Shown here in pieces: positions 35,968 to 43,210 of a DNA stretch of 43,513 nt. The number at the start of each line of letters is the position of its first letter. Within the stretch, counting starts at the first letter, position 1. Below the pieces are notes generated by a model, which was given only the letters and a program-made list of their open reading frames with translations, did no database searches and had not been told where the DNA came from. The stretch lies in assembly GCA_018242585.1 (NCBI GenBank), contig JAFEBQ010000036.1:1-43513 (forward strand), written 5' to 3'. The DNA is from Planctomycetota bacterium. GTDB taxonomy: Bacteria > Planctomycetota > Planctomycetia > Pirellulales > PNKZ01. The translations under genes and the position numbers were made by a program.

Positions 35968-37473
35968 TCATTTCGCCGCGGCCGGCTCTTCGGCGAAGTG
36001 CTCGCGATACTTCCGTGACATCTGGCGGCGGATTTCGGCATAGACCTCGGTGGTCATCAGATTGCTGTGGTCGCGGTCAGGTACGATCTTGATCTCGGCA
36101 TCGCTCCCCAACTCCTTCAGCCGCGCGGCAAGCTTCTCGGCCGCCCCTTCGAGGTAAAACGTGTCGACCGCCCCCATGTAGACGTGCAGCTTGCCGCGCA
36201 GCTTGGGCTCAAGCCGCGACCAGTTCCGCTCTAAATACAAGCTGATGTCGTATGCCTCCCAAGTCTTGGCCACTGCGGGGACGATTAACCCAGTCTGTCG
36301 ATTCCAGAGTTTCTGGGGGGAGCCATCGTCGGCCAACTGGCTGAACGCCGCCTCGAACGAACGCAATTGCCCGCCGCGCTTGATCACGTCATCCATTTTG
36401 CAGAACGAATCGTACCAGAGCATGGGCTTGCCGTTGCGCCGCGCGATCGGCCGCCGATTTCCCTCGGGATCGGTGAACATGTTCTGCGGCGGCTCGGCGT
36501 ACAGGTCGATCTGTTGGAAGTCGCGGAAGTCGACCGGGTCGGGGGCCGTGCTCCAAACGCCGCTAAACGTGTCCGGATATTTCACCTGCACCCACAAGCT
36601 CGACCAGCCCCCCGAGCTGTGCCCCGAGAGGAACCGCGCTCGCGGATCGGCAATCGTCCGAAAGCGGCGATCGATTTCGGGAATGATCTCGTCGATCAGG
36701 GCTTGGCCGCGTGGGCCGTTGGTGGCGCTGTCGGCGAAACAGTGATGCCCCCACTGGCACTGGCCGTCGAGAAAGACGCGAATGAAATCGACCGCCTTGG
36801 CTTCGACCGCCGGAGCCGCCGCCGCGTAGCGCAAGGCGTCACGATGGCTGCCGCCAAAGCCGGGGATCGAGTAAATCACCGGAAAGCGCTGCTCGGTGTC
36901 GCGAAAGTAAGCAGCAGGCAACACGACGCCCACCGGCTCGACGACAGGCCGGCGGTGAAAATCGCTCAGCAGCTTGCTCTTTATTTCGACTCGCTTTAGC
37001 CAGTCACGTTCGGCAAACGTCTGCGCAGCCACCGACTGGTTCAGGCGTAGCTTGACCACGTGGTCAGCATCGCGGGTAATCGAAGCCTCGACGATCGGAC
37101 TGTATCGATTGCCGACGCCACGCGAAGGCTGCGGCACATCAAGGTTCGAGTGCAGAATCGCCTGACAGTGATACCGCCCTTCTTCAATTGTGTTGAGCGG
37201 CCCTGGATAACCGTCGGCCGTGGCGTCGACACGCACTGTTGAGCCCGGCTGGACGTCCTTCACATCCAGGCCGAAAAACGGCTCGGGACGAAACCAGTTG
37301 GGGCCGTTCATCGGCGCTGGCGATTCCTGCGCCGACAGGAACACGAACAATCGGCCGCTAGTTTTATGAGCGCCCTCGGGCAGCATCACCTCGAACTCGG
37401 TCGCGGCCAACGGCGCGGAACCAAGCACACACAGCGCGAGCGCCAGGAACGCGCATCGCCGCAGGCTCCGCAT
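35968..37473 (-). CDS. Secreted esterase, alpha/beta hydrolase (esterase D/Fes-like)
   Basis: The protein has 501 residues from the ATG at 37473, with a signal peptide ending at APLAA. An N-terminal beta-rich region (about 25-180) contains GRLFVFLSAQESPAPMNGPNW. The esterase domain follows, with VGVVLPAAYFRDTEQRFPVIYSIPGFGG, the nucleophile elbow GHSSGGW, and a closing VPDRDHSN with the probable catalytic His. These are the features of the putative esterase family PF00756, which includes ferric enterobactin and feruloyl esterases. The substrate is unknown. The longer frame to 37725 overlaps the divergent HD gene and is rejected. Confidence 0.85.
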   Translation of the reverse strand: MRSLRRCAFLALALCVLGSAPLAATEFEVMLPEGAHKTSGRLFVFLSAQESPAPMNGPNWFRPEPFFGLDVKDVQPGSTVRVDATADGYPGPLNTIEEGRYHCQAILHSNLDVPQPSRGVGNRYSPIVEASITRDADHVVKLRLNQSVAAQTFAERDWLKRVEIKSKLLSDFHRRPVVEPVGVVLPAAYFRDTEQRFPVIYSIPGFGGSHRDALRYAAAAPAVEAKAVDFIRVFLDGQCQWGHHCFADSATNGPRGQALIDEIIPEIDRRFRTIADPRARFLSGHSSGGWSSLWVQVKYPDTFSGVWSTAPDPVDFRDFQQIDLYAEPPQNMFTDPEGNRRPIARRNGKPMLWYDSFCKMDDVIKRGGQLRSFEAAFSQLADDGSPQKLWNRQTGLIVPAVAKTWEAYDISLYLERNWSRLEPKLRGKLHVYMGAVDTFYLEGAAEKLAARLKELGSDAEIKIVPDRDHSNLMTTEVYAEIRRQMSRKYREHFAEEPAAAK

Positions 37474-37606
37474 CTCGATTAGTTCGCTCCACAGCATCCC
37501 GGATTCTCTTCGCGAATTGCCTGATTGTCGCCCGAAGGAACTGTTCGATCGTAACACCGCGTCCGTCTGGTTGCACCCCCGGGGGCTCAAGGTGTAGGCT
37601 GCCGCT

Positions 37607-38941
37607 ATGAACGGATTGCGAGATATTCCCGAGGTGGCCGCGCTCGACGCCCCGCGCGGCATGGTGCGGATACCAGCCGAGCTCGACGTGCCGCTGACGC
37701 CGCGCGTGCGGGCCTTGATCGACACCGCCGAGTTCCGCCGCCTGGCCCGGATCAGCCAGTTGGGGCTCGTCTCGCTGGTCTATCCGTCGGCCTTGCACAC
37801 GCGATTTGAACATTCGCTGGGGGTCTATCGCCTGGCCCTGATGTTCTTACGCCAGTTGAGCCAGGACGCGCGATTTGCCGAGGCGATTCGCCCGATCGAC
37901 GCCGAAGCGTTCATTTGCGCCGCCCTGCTTCACGATCTGGGCCACTGGCCGTTCTGTCACCCGATCGAAGACATGCACCTGCCCGGCGTGCCGCGGCACG
38001 AATTATTCGCCAACAGTTTTCTGCTCGAAGGGGACATCGCCGACACGCTCCGCGACGAGTGGGGACTGCAGCCGCGCGACGTGGTGAGCATTCTCTCCGA
38101 GCAGCAACGACCGCAGGGGGGGCGCATCCTGGCCAGCCTTCTTTCCGGGCCGATCGACATCGACAAGATGGACTATCTGGCCCGCGACAGCTTGCACGCC
38201 GGCGTGCCCTACGGTCGCAATTTCGATCAAGGCCGGCTGATCGGCAGCCTGTGCCTGAACGAAGCTGGCGACGGGCTGGCGATCACCGACAAGGGCAAAA
38301 CCGCGGCCGAGATGATGCTGTTCGCCCGGTACGTGATGTTCAGCGAAGTCTATTGGCATCACGGCGTGCGCTCGGCAACGGCGATGTTCCAGCGAGCGTT
38401 TTACCTGCTGCACCACGCGCTCGACCTCGATCGACTGTTCCGAATGAACGAGCCCGAGATGATTGCCGAGTTGTTGCGGCGCAGCGACGGCACGCCGGCC
38501 GGTGTGTTGCTCGACGGGCTGTTTGGGCCCGAGCGGCAATTGTACAAGCGGGTGACGCAATGCAGTTGGTTCGAGCAGCGCGAGCTGTTCGAGCTGCTGT
38601 CGCGGCGGCCGCAGGCCTGGCTGGTGGCGTGCGCCGAAAAGTTCGCCCATCTGGCCAGCCGGCAACTCGGTCGGGTGATTGCCCCGCACGAGATTCTGTT
38701 CGACGCCCCGCCGCAAGAACGCGAAGTCGAGTTCAACGTCGAAGTCTTCTACAGCAAAGAGGGACGCTACCGCTGGCTCGGCGACGTGTCCCCGGTGGTG
38801 CGGACCTTGGCCGAGCATCAATTTGACGACTATGTGAAACGCGTCCGCATCTACGCTCATCCCCGCGTCGCCGCCGAACTGCGAGAGCTAGAAGGTCTGG
38901 CGGTGTTGCTGATGGAAGCGGTGGAGGAGAATGACAAGTGA
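37607..38941 (+). CDS. HD-domain phosphohydrolase (SAMHD1/YwfO-like)
   Basis: The protein has 444 residues. The metal site is complete: His69 in HTRFEHSLG, His109-Asp110 in LLHDLGHWPFCHP and Asp186 in DIDKMDYLARDS, the same pattern as SAMHD1-type dNTP triphosphohydrolases. Family members hydrolyse dNTPs or other nucleotides, sometimes with allosteric control; the substrate here is inferred only. It is cytoplasmic. It is divergent from the esterase gene and convergent with mobA. Its stop codon lies inside the GATGAGTGA-type repeat that separates it from mobA. Confidence 0.9.
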   Translation: MNGLRDIPEVAALDAPRGMVRIPAELDVPLTPRVRALIDTAEFRRLARISQLGLVSLVYPSALHTRFEHSLGVYRLALMFLRQLSQDARFAEAIRPIDAEAFICAALLHDLGHWPFCHPIEDMHLPGVPRHELFANSFLLEGDIADTLRDEWGLQPRDVVSILSEQQRPQGGRILASLLSGPIDIDKMDYLARDSLHAGVPYGRNFDQGRLIGSLCLNEAGDGLAITDKGKTAAEMMLFARYVMFSEVYWHHGVRSATAMFQRAFYLLHHALDLDRLFRMNEPEMIAELLRRSDGTPAGVLLDGLFGPERQLYKRVTQCSWFEQRELFELLSRRPQAWLVACAEKFAHLASRQLGRVIAPHEILFDAPPQEREVEFNVEVFYSKEGRYRWLGDVSPVVRTLAEHQFDDYVKRVRIYAHPRVAAELRELEGLAVLLMEAVEENDK

Positions 38942-39011
38942 TGAGTGCTGAATGATGAGTGATGAATAGAAAACCGCAGCAATCCTCACTCATCATTCAT
39001 CACTCAGCATT
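38937..39011. repeat. ATGAGTGATGA-type inverted repeat between convergent genes
   Basis: The left arm (38937-38967) is built from ATGAGTG and TGATGA units; the right arm (38987-39011) is its approximate inverse, with CACTCATCATTCATCACTC. The arms are about 20 bases apart. The stop codons of the HD gene (38939-38941) and of mobA (38993-38995) both lie inside it, so the repeat encodes the last residues of mobA. It can form a long cruciform and may end transcription from both sides. Confidence 0.8.
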
Positions 39012-39595
39012 TCCCGATACTCTTCCCAGGTGTTACAGTTGCGCAGCGAGTCGAGTCCTGGATCGACGTCGCGGAGTTCCTCGGCCGCGATCTGGCGCGT
39101 GTCGAGTTGGTTCAATAGCCGCCAGATGCTCCGTTGCTCGGCTGTCAGGGCCTGTTCGATCTGGGGCAATACCCGGGCGCGATAGGCGGCCGCCAACGGT
39201 TGATAGAACCCACCGATGAATGGGACCGCGCAGTCGTGCGCGCCGAGCAAACTGGAAACCCGCTCGATCCACTCCGCGCGCAACAAGGGCGCGTCGCAAC
39301 TGGTTGCGAACGCGACGGCCTGATCGTCCCCCAGGGCGCGCAAGCCAGCCGCCAGACCTTCGAGCGGGCCGCGCCCCGGCGTGCGGTCATGAACGACTTG
39401 TACCGCGGGCGGGAGCGCCGGTAACGCTTGCCCCGGCGCGGCCACGACGACAACTCGACTGGTGGCTGAGCCTACGATGCGAACCATCCGCTCGATCAGC
39501 GTCTCGCCACCGAACGGGAGCGTGGCTTTGTCCTGGCGCATGCGCGAGCTGGCGCCGCCGCAGAGAATCAGCCCACAAGGTCGATCGGCAGACAT
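38993..39595 (-). CDS. mobA: Molybdenum cofactor guanylyltransferase
   Basis: The protein has 200 residues, the usual MobA size. The nucleotide-binding signature LCGGASSRMRQDKATLPFGG is at residues 11-30, with Arg where most have Gly after RM. The HDRTPGRGPLEGLAAGL segment (consensus D-x-x-x-x-x-GPLxG) and the metal-binding FATSCDAPLL follow. It joins GMP to molybdopterin to make MGD. It is divergent from fhcC with 98 bp between starts. Formylmethanofuran dehydrogenase B subunits of methanogens use a pyranopterin guanine dinucleotide, which makes the neighbourhood suggestive, though MobA serves other enzymes too. Confidence 0.9.
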   Translation of the reverse strand: MSADRPCGLILCGGASSRMRQDKATLPFGGETLIERMVRIVGSATSRVVVVAAPGQALPALPPAVQVVHDRTPGRGPLEGLAAGLRALGDDQAVAFATSCDAPLLRAEWIERVSSLLGAHDCAVPFIGGFYQPLAAAYRARVLPQIEQALTAEQRSIWRLLNQLDTRQIAAEELRDVDPGLDSLRNCNTWEEYREMLSDE

Positions 39596-39653
39596 GCTGT
39601 CCTCGCTACGTTATGATGGTAAGCCAACGAACGTCGCGGCCCGCGCCCGAGCG

Positions 39654-39680
39654 TTCGTCATTCGGACTTCGTCATTCGGA
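39654..39680. repeat. Short tandem direct repeat upstream of fhcC
   Basis: The unit TTCGTCATTCGGA occurs twice in a row (39654-39666 and 39668-39680) with a 14-bp period, ending 13 bases before the fhcC ATG. It lies in the mobA-fhcC divergent region. It may be a dispersed repeat or a regulator site; the position near the start codon makes an effect on expression possible. Confidence 0.6.
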
Positions 39681-39693
39681 TTTTGCACGCACG

Positions 39694-40506
39694 ATGCCCC
39701 TGCGCCTTACCTATCGTACCCGCGCCGCGACGGCGCTCGAAGTCGACAGCCTGGCCCCCGACCGGCTGGCGGGGCTTTCGGCGGCCCAGGTGGCGACTTT
39801 GCCGGCCTGGCACGGCAAGCGGCAAGTGCCGCTGGGGGAGTTCTTTGACGTCGCGGGCTCGATCGACGACGGCCGGCTGGAACTGGTCGGAGAACTGTCG
39901 AATGTCCACGGCGTGGGCCGAGGCATGGCGGCCGGCGAATTGCATGTCACAGGCAACGTCGGGCGGCACGCCGGGGCCGAGATGCGCGGCGGCCGACTGC
40001 AAATCGACGGCTCGGCCGATGATTGGCTGGGGGTCGAGATGCGAGGCGGTACGATCGTCGTGCGGGGGAACGCCGGACGCTGTGCCGGGGGCGCATACGT
40101 TGGCTCGTCGCGCGGCATGCGCGGCGGCTCGATCGTGATTCATGGCGACGCCGGCGCCGAAGTCGGCCATACCATGCGGCGCGGCCTCATTGCCGTCGGC
40201 GGACTCGTAGGAGACTTTGCCGCCATCAACATGATTGCTGGAACCATCGTGGCTGCGCAAGGCTGTGGGGCCCGGCCGGCGGCGGGGATGCGACGTGGCA
40301 GCCTGATTGTGTTGGCCGGAAGGCCGGAGCTGCTGCCGATGTTTCGCCCCTCGGGTCGGTGCCAGCCGACGTACCTGCGGCTGTACGAGGAGTTCCTACG
40401 CGGGCTGGGCTTCACCCCCGAGAACTGGCCAACCGCGTTCGAGCAATTCGCCGGCGATCATCTGAACGGCGGCCGCGGTGAAATCCTGATCGGCTGCGCG
40501 AGCTAG
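39694..40506 (+). CDS. fhcC: Formylmethanofuran dehydrogenase/formyltransferase-hydrolase subunit C
   Basis: The protein has 270 residues from the ATG at 39694. After an N-terminal LTYRTRAATALEVDSLAP segment, residues 55-220 form a right-handed beta-helix with repeated GxxxG...MRGG units (GAEMRGGRLQIDG, GVEMRGGTIVVRG, GMRGGSIVIHGDAG). This matches FwdC/FmdC/FhcC and the related C-terminal domain of glutamate synthase. The size and the C-terminal LRLYEEFLRGLGF favour FhcC, a structural subunit of the complex with A, B and D. fhcA is 8 kb away on the other strand. The upstream open frame to 39220 overlaps mobA and is not used. Confidence 0.9.
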   Translation: MPLRLTYRTRAATALEVDSLAPDRLAGLSAAQVATLPAWHGKRQVPLGEFFDVAGSIDDGRLELVGELSNVHGVGRGMAAGELHVTGNVGRHAGAEMRGGRLQIDGSADDWLGVEMRGGTIVVRGNAGRCAGGAYVGSSRGMRGGSIVIHGDAGAEVGHTMRRGLIAVGGLVGDFAAINMIAGTIVAAQGCGARPAAGMRRGSLIVLAGRPELLPMFRPSGRCQPTYLRLYEEFLRGLGFTPENWPTAFEQFAGDHLNGGRGEILIGCAS

Positions 40507-40517
40507 GGCTAGCGCCT

Positions 40518-40670
40518 GGGTGGCACCGATGGCTTAGCCATCGGTGTTGCGCAGCAACAAGAAACTCGATGGGCACGCGCAACCCCAATGGAAACTCGCC
40601 ACCCGTGTGGGACGGCGCGCGAGGTTTCTTGTGGCCTTCGGCCACCCAGGTGAAAGCACCTGGGCCACCC
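40518..40670. repeat. Compound inverted repeat element, copy B
   Basis: The element is 153 bp with termini GGGTGGC and GCCACCC. It holds a CACCGATGG hairpin (40524-40546), a TTGC-GCA-GCAA hairpin, ACAAGAAA, a centre of about 65 bp, TTTCTTGT, a GTGGCC-TTC-GGCCAC hairpin (40631-40645) and a CCCAGGTG hairpin (40645-40664). The plan and the ACAAGAA core match copy A at 35231-35367. It separates the convergent fhcC and TPR lipoprotein genes. Confidence 0.8.
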
Positions 40671-40710
40671 ACGACAGTCCGCCCTGGTAGCGACTCGTTA
40701 AAGAGTGATT

Positions 40711-42042
40711 CTACGAGCCCGAGCCTACCGGAGGCAGCATTTGCACCTGGTTGCTCGGCACCGCGACCGGCGGCGGCAAGCTTTCGACACTCAACGGCAG
40801 CCGGGCCTGGGGCGCTGTCGCCGCAGGTTGCGTCGGTGCGGCCGGTTGAGCTGGCCCGACCGGACGAATGATCGTCGGTTGTACCGGTGCGGTGGGCTGA
40901 GCCGGCGGCAGTAGTTGAGTTTGAACACCTGGCGCGGTGACGGGTTGCTGCGCGGCAGGCAAGGGCTGAATGCCCGCAGGCTGTTGCAGCGGCGGCGCTA
41001 TCGGCGCGCCGGCATTCGGCCGCGCGGCCACGCGAGGTTCGGTGGTCGTTGTTCCTGCGGCGACGGCCGGCACAGACAGGACCGTTTGGTTCTTGTTGGC
41101 GCCGGACGTCCCGTTAGCCGCCAGTCCCGCGGCCGAAGCGCCCGAAAGCTGGGCGACCCATTGCGCGGCCTGCTCCATGTTGGGATCGGCGGCCACGGCT
41201 TGCTGGAACTCTTGCAAGGCGGCGGCCGACTGACCGCGTTCTTGCAGCAGATAGCCAATGTTGTAGTGAGCGACGGCCTTGCCGTGGACCGCTTGCAGTT
41301 GCGCGACGGCCTCGGGCGCACGGTTCAGTTCGACCAGCACCTTGGCCAGGTTGTTGCGATACAACACCCGATCGGGCTGCAGGTCGGTCGCCTTGCGGAG
41401 CGCTTTGGCCGAATCTTCCAGGTTGCCACGGCGGGCTTCACACAGGCCCAGGTCGTTCCACGTGCCCGCTTCGCTGGGCACGTTGCACAGCGCCTGGTGA
41501 TAAATCTTCACCGCTTCATCGAACTTGCCCTGGCGATCGTAAAGCCGGGCCAGGCCGACCTGGGCGGAAAGATGCTTGGGCTCGATTTCGAGAGCTTTCT
41601 GATACTTGATGATCGCGTCGTCGAGATTGCCTTTACGCTCCTGCATGCGAGCGGCGATGACATAGGTCTCGGCGCTGGCGTTGGCGGGCGTCTTGAGCGA
41701 CACGGCGTCGACCGTCTGAGCCTCGGGCTTCTTTTGTCCGATCCAGCCCGCGACCTTGTCGGTGGTCGAATGATAGGCCACCGACATCGACGTGCCGGCT
41801 TTCTGAAAGAAGTTGGCGTCTTCTTTGACGCCGAACTGCTTGTTCATTTCCTTATGCTGAGCGGCGGCCTGGGCCTTGGAGATATCCGCGTTCTTCTTGG
41901 CGGTTGCGGCCGGCGTGGGTTGCCCCGTGCCGCCCAGCCAGGACGGGACCGGAAAGCTGAAGCCCGAGCCGGTGGCGCAGCCCGACGCCGTAACGGCGGC
42001 CGTCAGCACCAGGGCGAGCAGATGGTTGTTGCGAAGCGCCAC
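40711..42042 (-). CDS. TPR-repeat lipoprotein with proline/glutamine-rich tail
   Basis: The protein has 443 residues from the GTG at 42042, which has AGGAGAA at good spacing; a TTG/ATG-type start at 42078 is less likely. A lipoprotein signal peptide ends at ASGC. A spacer segment follows, then about five TPRs (residues 130-290), for example AIIKYQKALEIEPKHLSAQVGLARLY and AVKIYHQALCNVPSEAGTWNDLGLCEARRGN. The C-terminal 140 residues are low complexity, rich in Pro, Ala, Gln and Thr. It should sit in a membrane facing the periplasm and bind partners. No partner is evident nearby. Confidence 0.85.
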   Translation of the reverse strand: MALRNNHLLALVLTAAVTASGCATGSGFSFPVPSWLGGTGQPTPAATAKKNADISKAQAAAQHKEMNKQFGVKEDANFFQKAGTSMSVAYHSTTDKVAGWIGQKKPEAQTVDAVSLKTPANASAETYVIAARMQERKGNLDDAIIKYQKALEIEPKHLSAQVGLARLYDRQGKFDEAVKIYHQALCNVPSEAGTWNDLGLCEARRGNLEDSAKALRKATDLQPDRVLYRNNLAKVLVELNRAPEAVAQLQAVHGKAVAHYNIGYLLQERGQSAAALQEFQQAVAADPNMEQAAQWVAQLSGASAAGLAANGTSGANKNQTVLSVPAVAAGTTTTEPRVAARPNAGAPIAPPLQQPAGIQPLPAAQQPVTAPGVQTQLLPPAQPTAPVQPTIIRPVGPAQPAAPTQPAATAPQARLPLSVESLPPPVAVPSNQVQMLPPVGSGS

Positions 42043-42360
42043 GAATCGTTCTCCTGCTGTTACCAGCAGTGCTAGCAAAAGGCCCTAAGGCGTCTCGCCT
42101 CTATCATCGGCCGGTTCGGGTGCTCCGCTCTATCGGAATCGTGACGAATGTAGGGGTTGGGGGGGTGAAGAGGGGGAAAAGTTGCTGGTTGCTAGTGGCT
42201 AGTTGCTAGTGCAGACAAAGCTGCAAAACCGTTGCATCGATGTGGCGAAGGTGGCGATGCAGGTCGTCCATCGCGATTTGCTGCTGGCTAATCGCCAATC
42301 GCTAGCCGCTAATCGCTTTTTGGCAACTGACAACGGACCACTGACCACGGACAAAACAGT
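42043..42360. repeat. Intergenic region with short repeat tracts
   Basis: About 320 bases without a gene. At 42181-42212 the unit GTTGCTAGTG and variants recur three times; at 42280-42318 TGGCTAATCGC, CAATCGCTAGC and CGCTAATCGC recur; at 42325-42352 ACTGACAACGGAC is followed by ACTGACCACGGAC. A G-rich tract lies at 42153-42177. These look like dispersed simple repeats. No coding frame or RNA gene is seen. Confidence 0.55.
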
Positions 42361-42747
42361 TCACCACATCCCGAGACGTCCGACGACTTCGCCCGTCGCA
42401 AAGGACGCCAGGTTGGCGACGATGATCGCCACGTAGTCTCGCCGGGCGCCGGCCGGCGGCGACGCGGTTCGGCGATTGAAGGCCAGCCAGAACAGCAGGC
42501 ATTCGGCCCCCGGGGCGAACACTTCGGCCACGAGCAAATACGGCCAGCGCGCATCATCGCTCAGCAGCAGCGCCGGCATCGTGAGAATCACGATCGGGTA
42601 AGTGCAGGCCGTCAGCCACAAGCCGGCCAGTAGCCGGTGGCGCAGCGAATGACACGCCCGCAGGCCGACCAACAGAATCGGCGTCTCAACCGCGACGGTC
42701 AGCAGATAGCCGCGCCAGAGAAAGGACCAAAGTTCGGTAGTGGTCAT
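42361..42747 (-). CDS. Small membrane protein of unknown function
   Basis: The protein has 128 residues from the ATG at 42747. Hydrophobic segments are at about residues 7-28 (LWRGYLLTVAVETPILLVGL), 38-60, 66-86 and 103-120; the loop NRRTASPPAGARRD lies before the last. I do not recognise the family. A TTG at 42762 is an alternative start. It lies directly downstream of the rRNA terminator on the same strand, so it probably has its own promoter. Confidence 0.65.
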   Translation of the reverse strand: MTTTELWSFLWRGYLLTVAVETPILLVGLRACHSLRHRLLAGLWLTACTYPIVILTMPALLLSDDARWPYLLVAEVFAPGAECLLFWLAFNRRTASPPAGARRDYVAIIVANLASFATGEVVGRLGMW

Positions 42748-42821
42748 CGTCGAGTTGCGCAAAGAACGAGGGCCGGCGAACGAACAGCGACGTCCTCACA
42801 AAGGAACATGCATGTGCAAAC

Positions 42822-42858
42822 AAAAACGCCCCGCGTGAAACTGGTTCACGCGGGGCGT
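42822..42858 (-). terminator. Rho-independent terminator of the rRNA operon
   Basis: A 14-bp perfect stem (ACGCCCCGCGTGAA at 42826-42839 with its complement at 42845-42858) has a 5-base loop. Read on the minus strand it is followed by a run of five T (42822-42826) and then GTTTG. It lies 12 bases after the 5S 3' end and ends the rRNA transcript. Confidence 0.92.
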
Positions 42859-42870
42859 TGTTTGTAAAAA

Positions 42871-42977
42871 TCCGGCAGCACCTACTCTCGCACTTGTGGT
42901 ACTACCATCGGCTCGGAAAGCTTAACTACCGTGTTCGGAATGGGAACGGGTGTGACCTTTCCGATATGGCCACCGGA
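42871..42977 (-). rRNA. rrf: 5S ribosomal RNA
   Basis: On the minus strand the sequence reads as bacterial 5S rRNA: the 5' strand CCGGTGGCCATATCGG, the conserved CACCCGTTCCCATTCCGAAC loop region, GTTAAGCTTTCC, and the closing GAGAGTAGGTGCTGCCGG. The ends pair with each other as helix I. The length of about 107 nt is normal for a short 5S. Exact ends are estimated to within a few bases. Confidence 0.95.
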
Positions 42978-43210
42978 AAAAAGTGGGCGGGGCGGTAAAA
43001 CCCCGCACACTTGGGTGTTCTTTGACAGAACTGTTTTATCAACGTGCTTGGTTAAAGCAACGCTGTGGTTGAAGCAAGGTGGTCACGGCATCTAGCAGCC
43101 TGGAATCTGACGACGTACACGATTTGAGGAATCGCGTGGCAGAGCCTCTGTAAAGAAGCTTACCGTTACATCGCCGGAACACCGGGCGACTGGAAGCGTT
43201 TGATAAATGT
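42978..43210. other. 23S-5S internal transcribed spacer
   Basis: About 233 bases separate 23S and 5S rRNA. I see no tRNA in it. A hairpin GCGGGG/CCCCGC lies at about 42987-43006. The rest is presumably processed away after transcription. Confidence 0.6.

Noticed and set aside
35231..40670. CRISPR array
   Set aside because: The repeated elements are two separate compound hairpins 5 kb apart, with no regular repeat-spacer units and no cas genes.
42978..43210. Possible tRNA in the 23S-5S spacer
   Set aside because: No cloverleaf, TTC-type T-loop or anticodon arm could be built on either strand.
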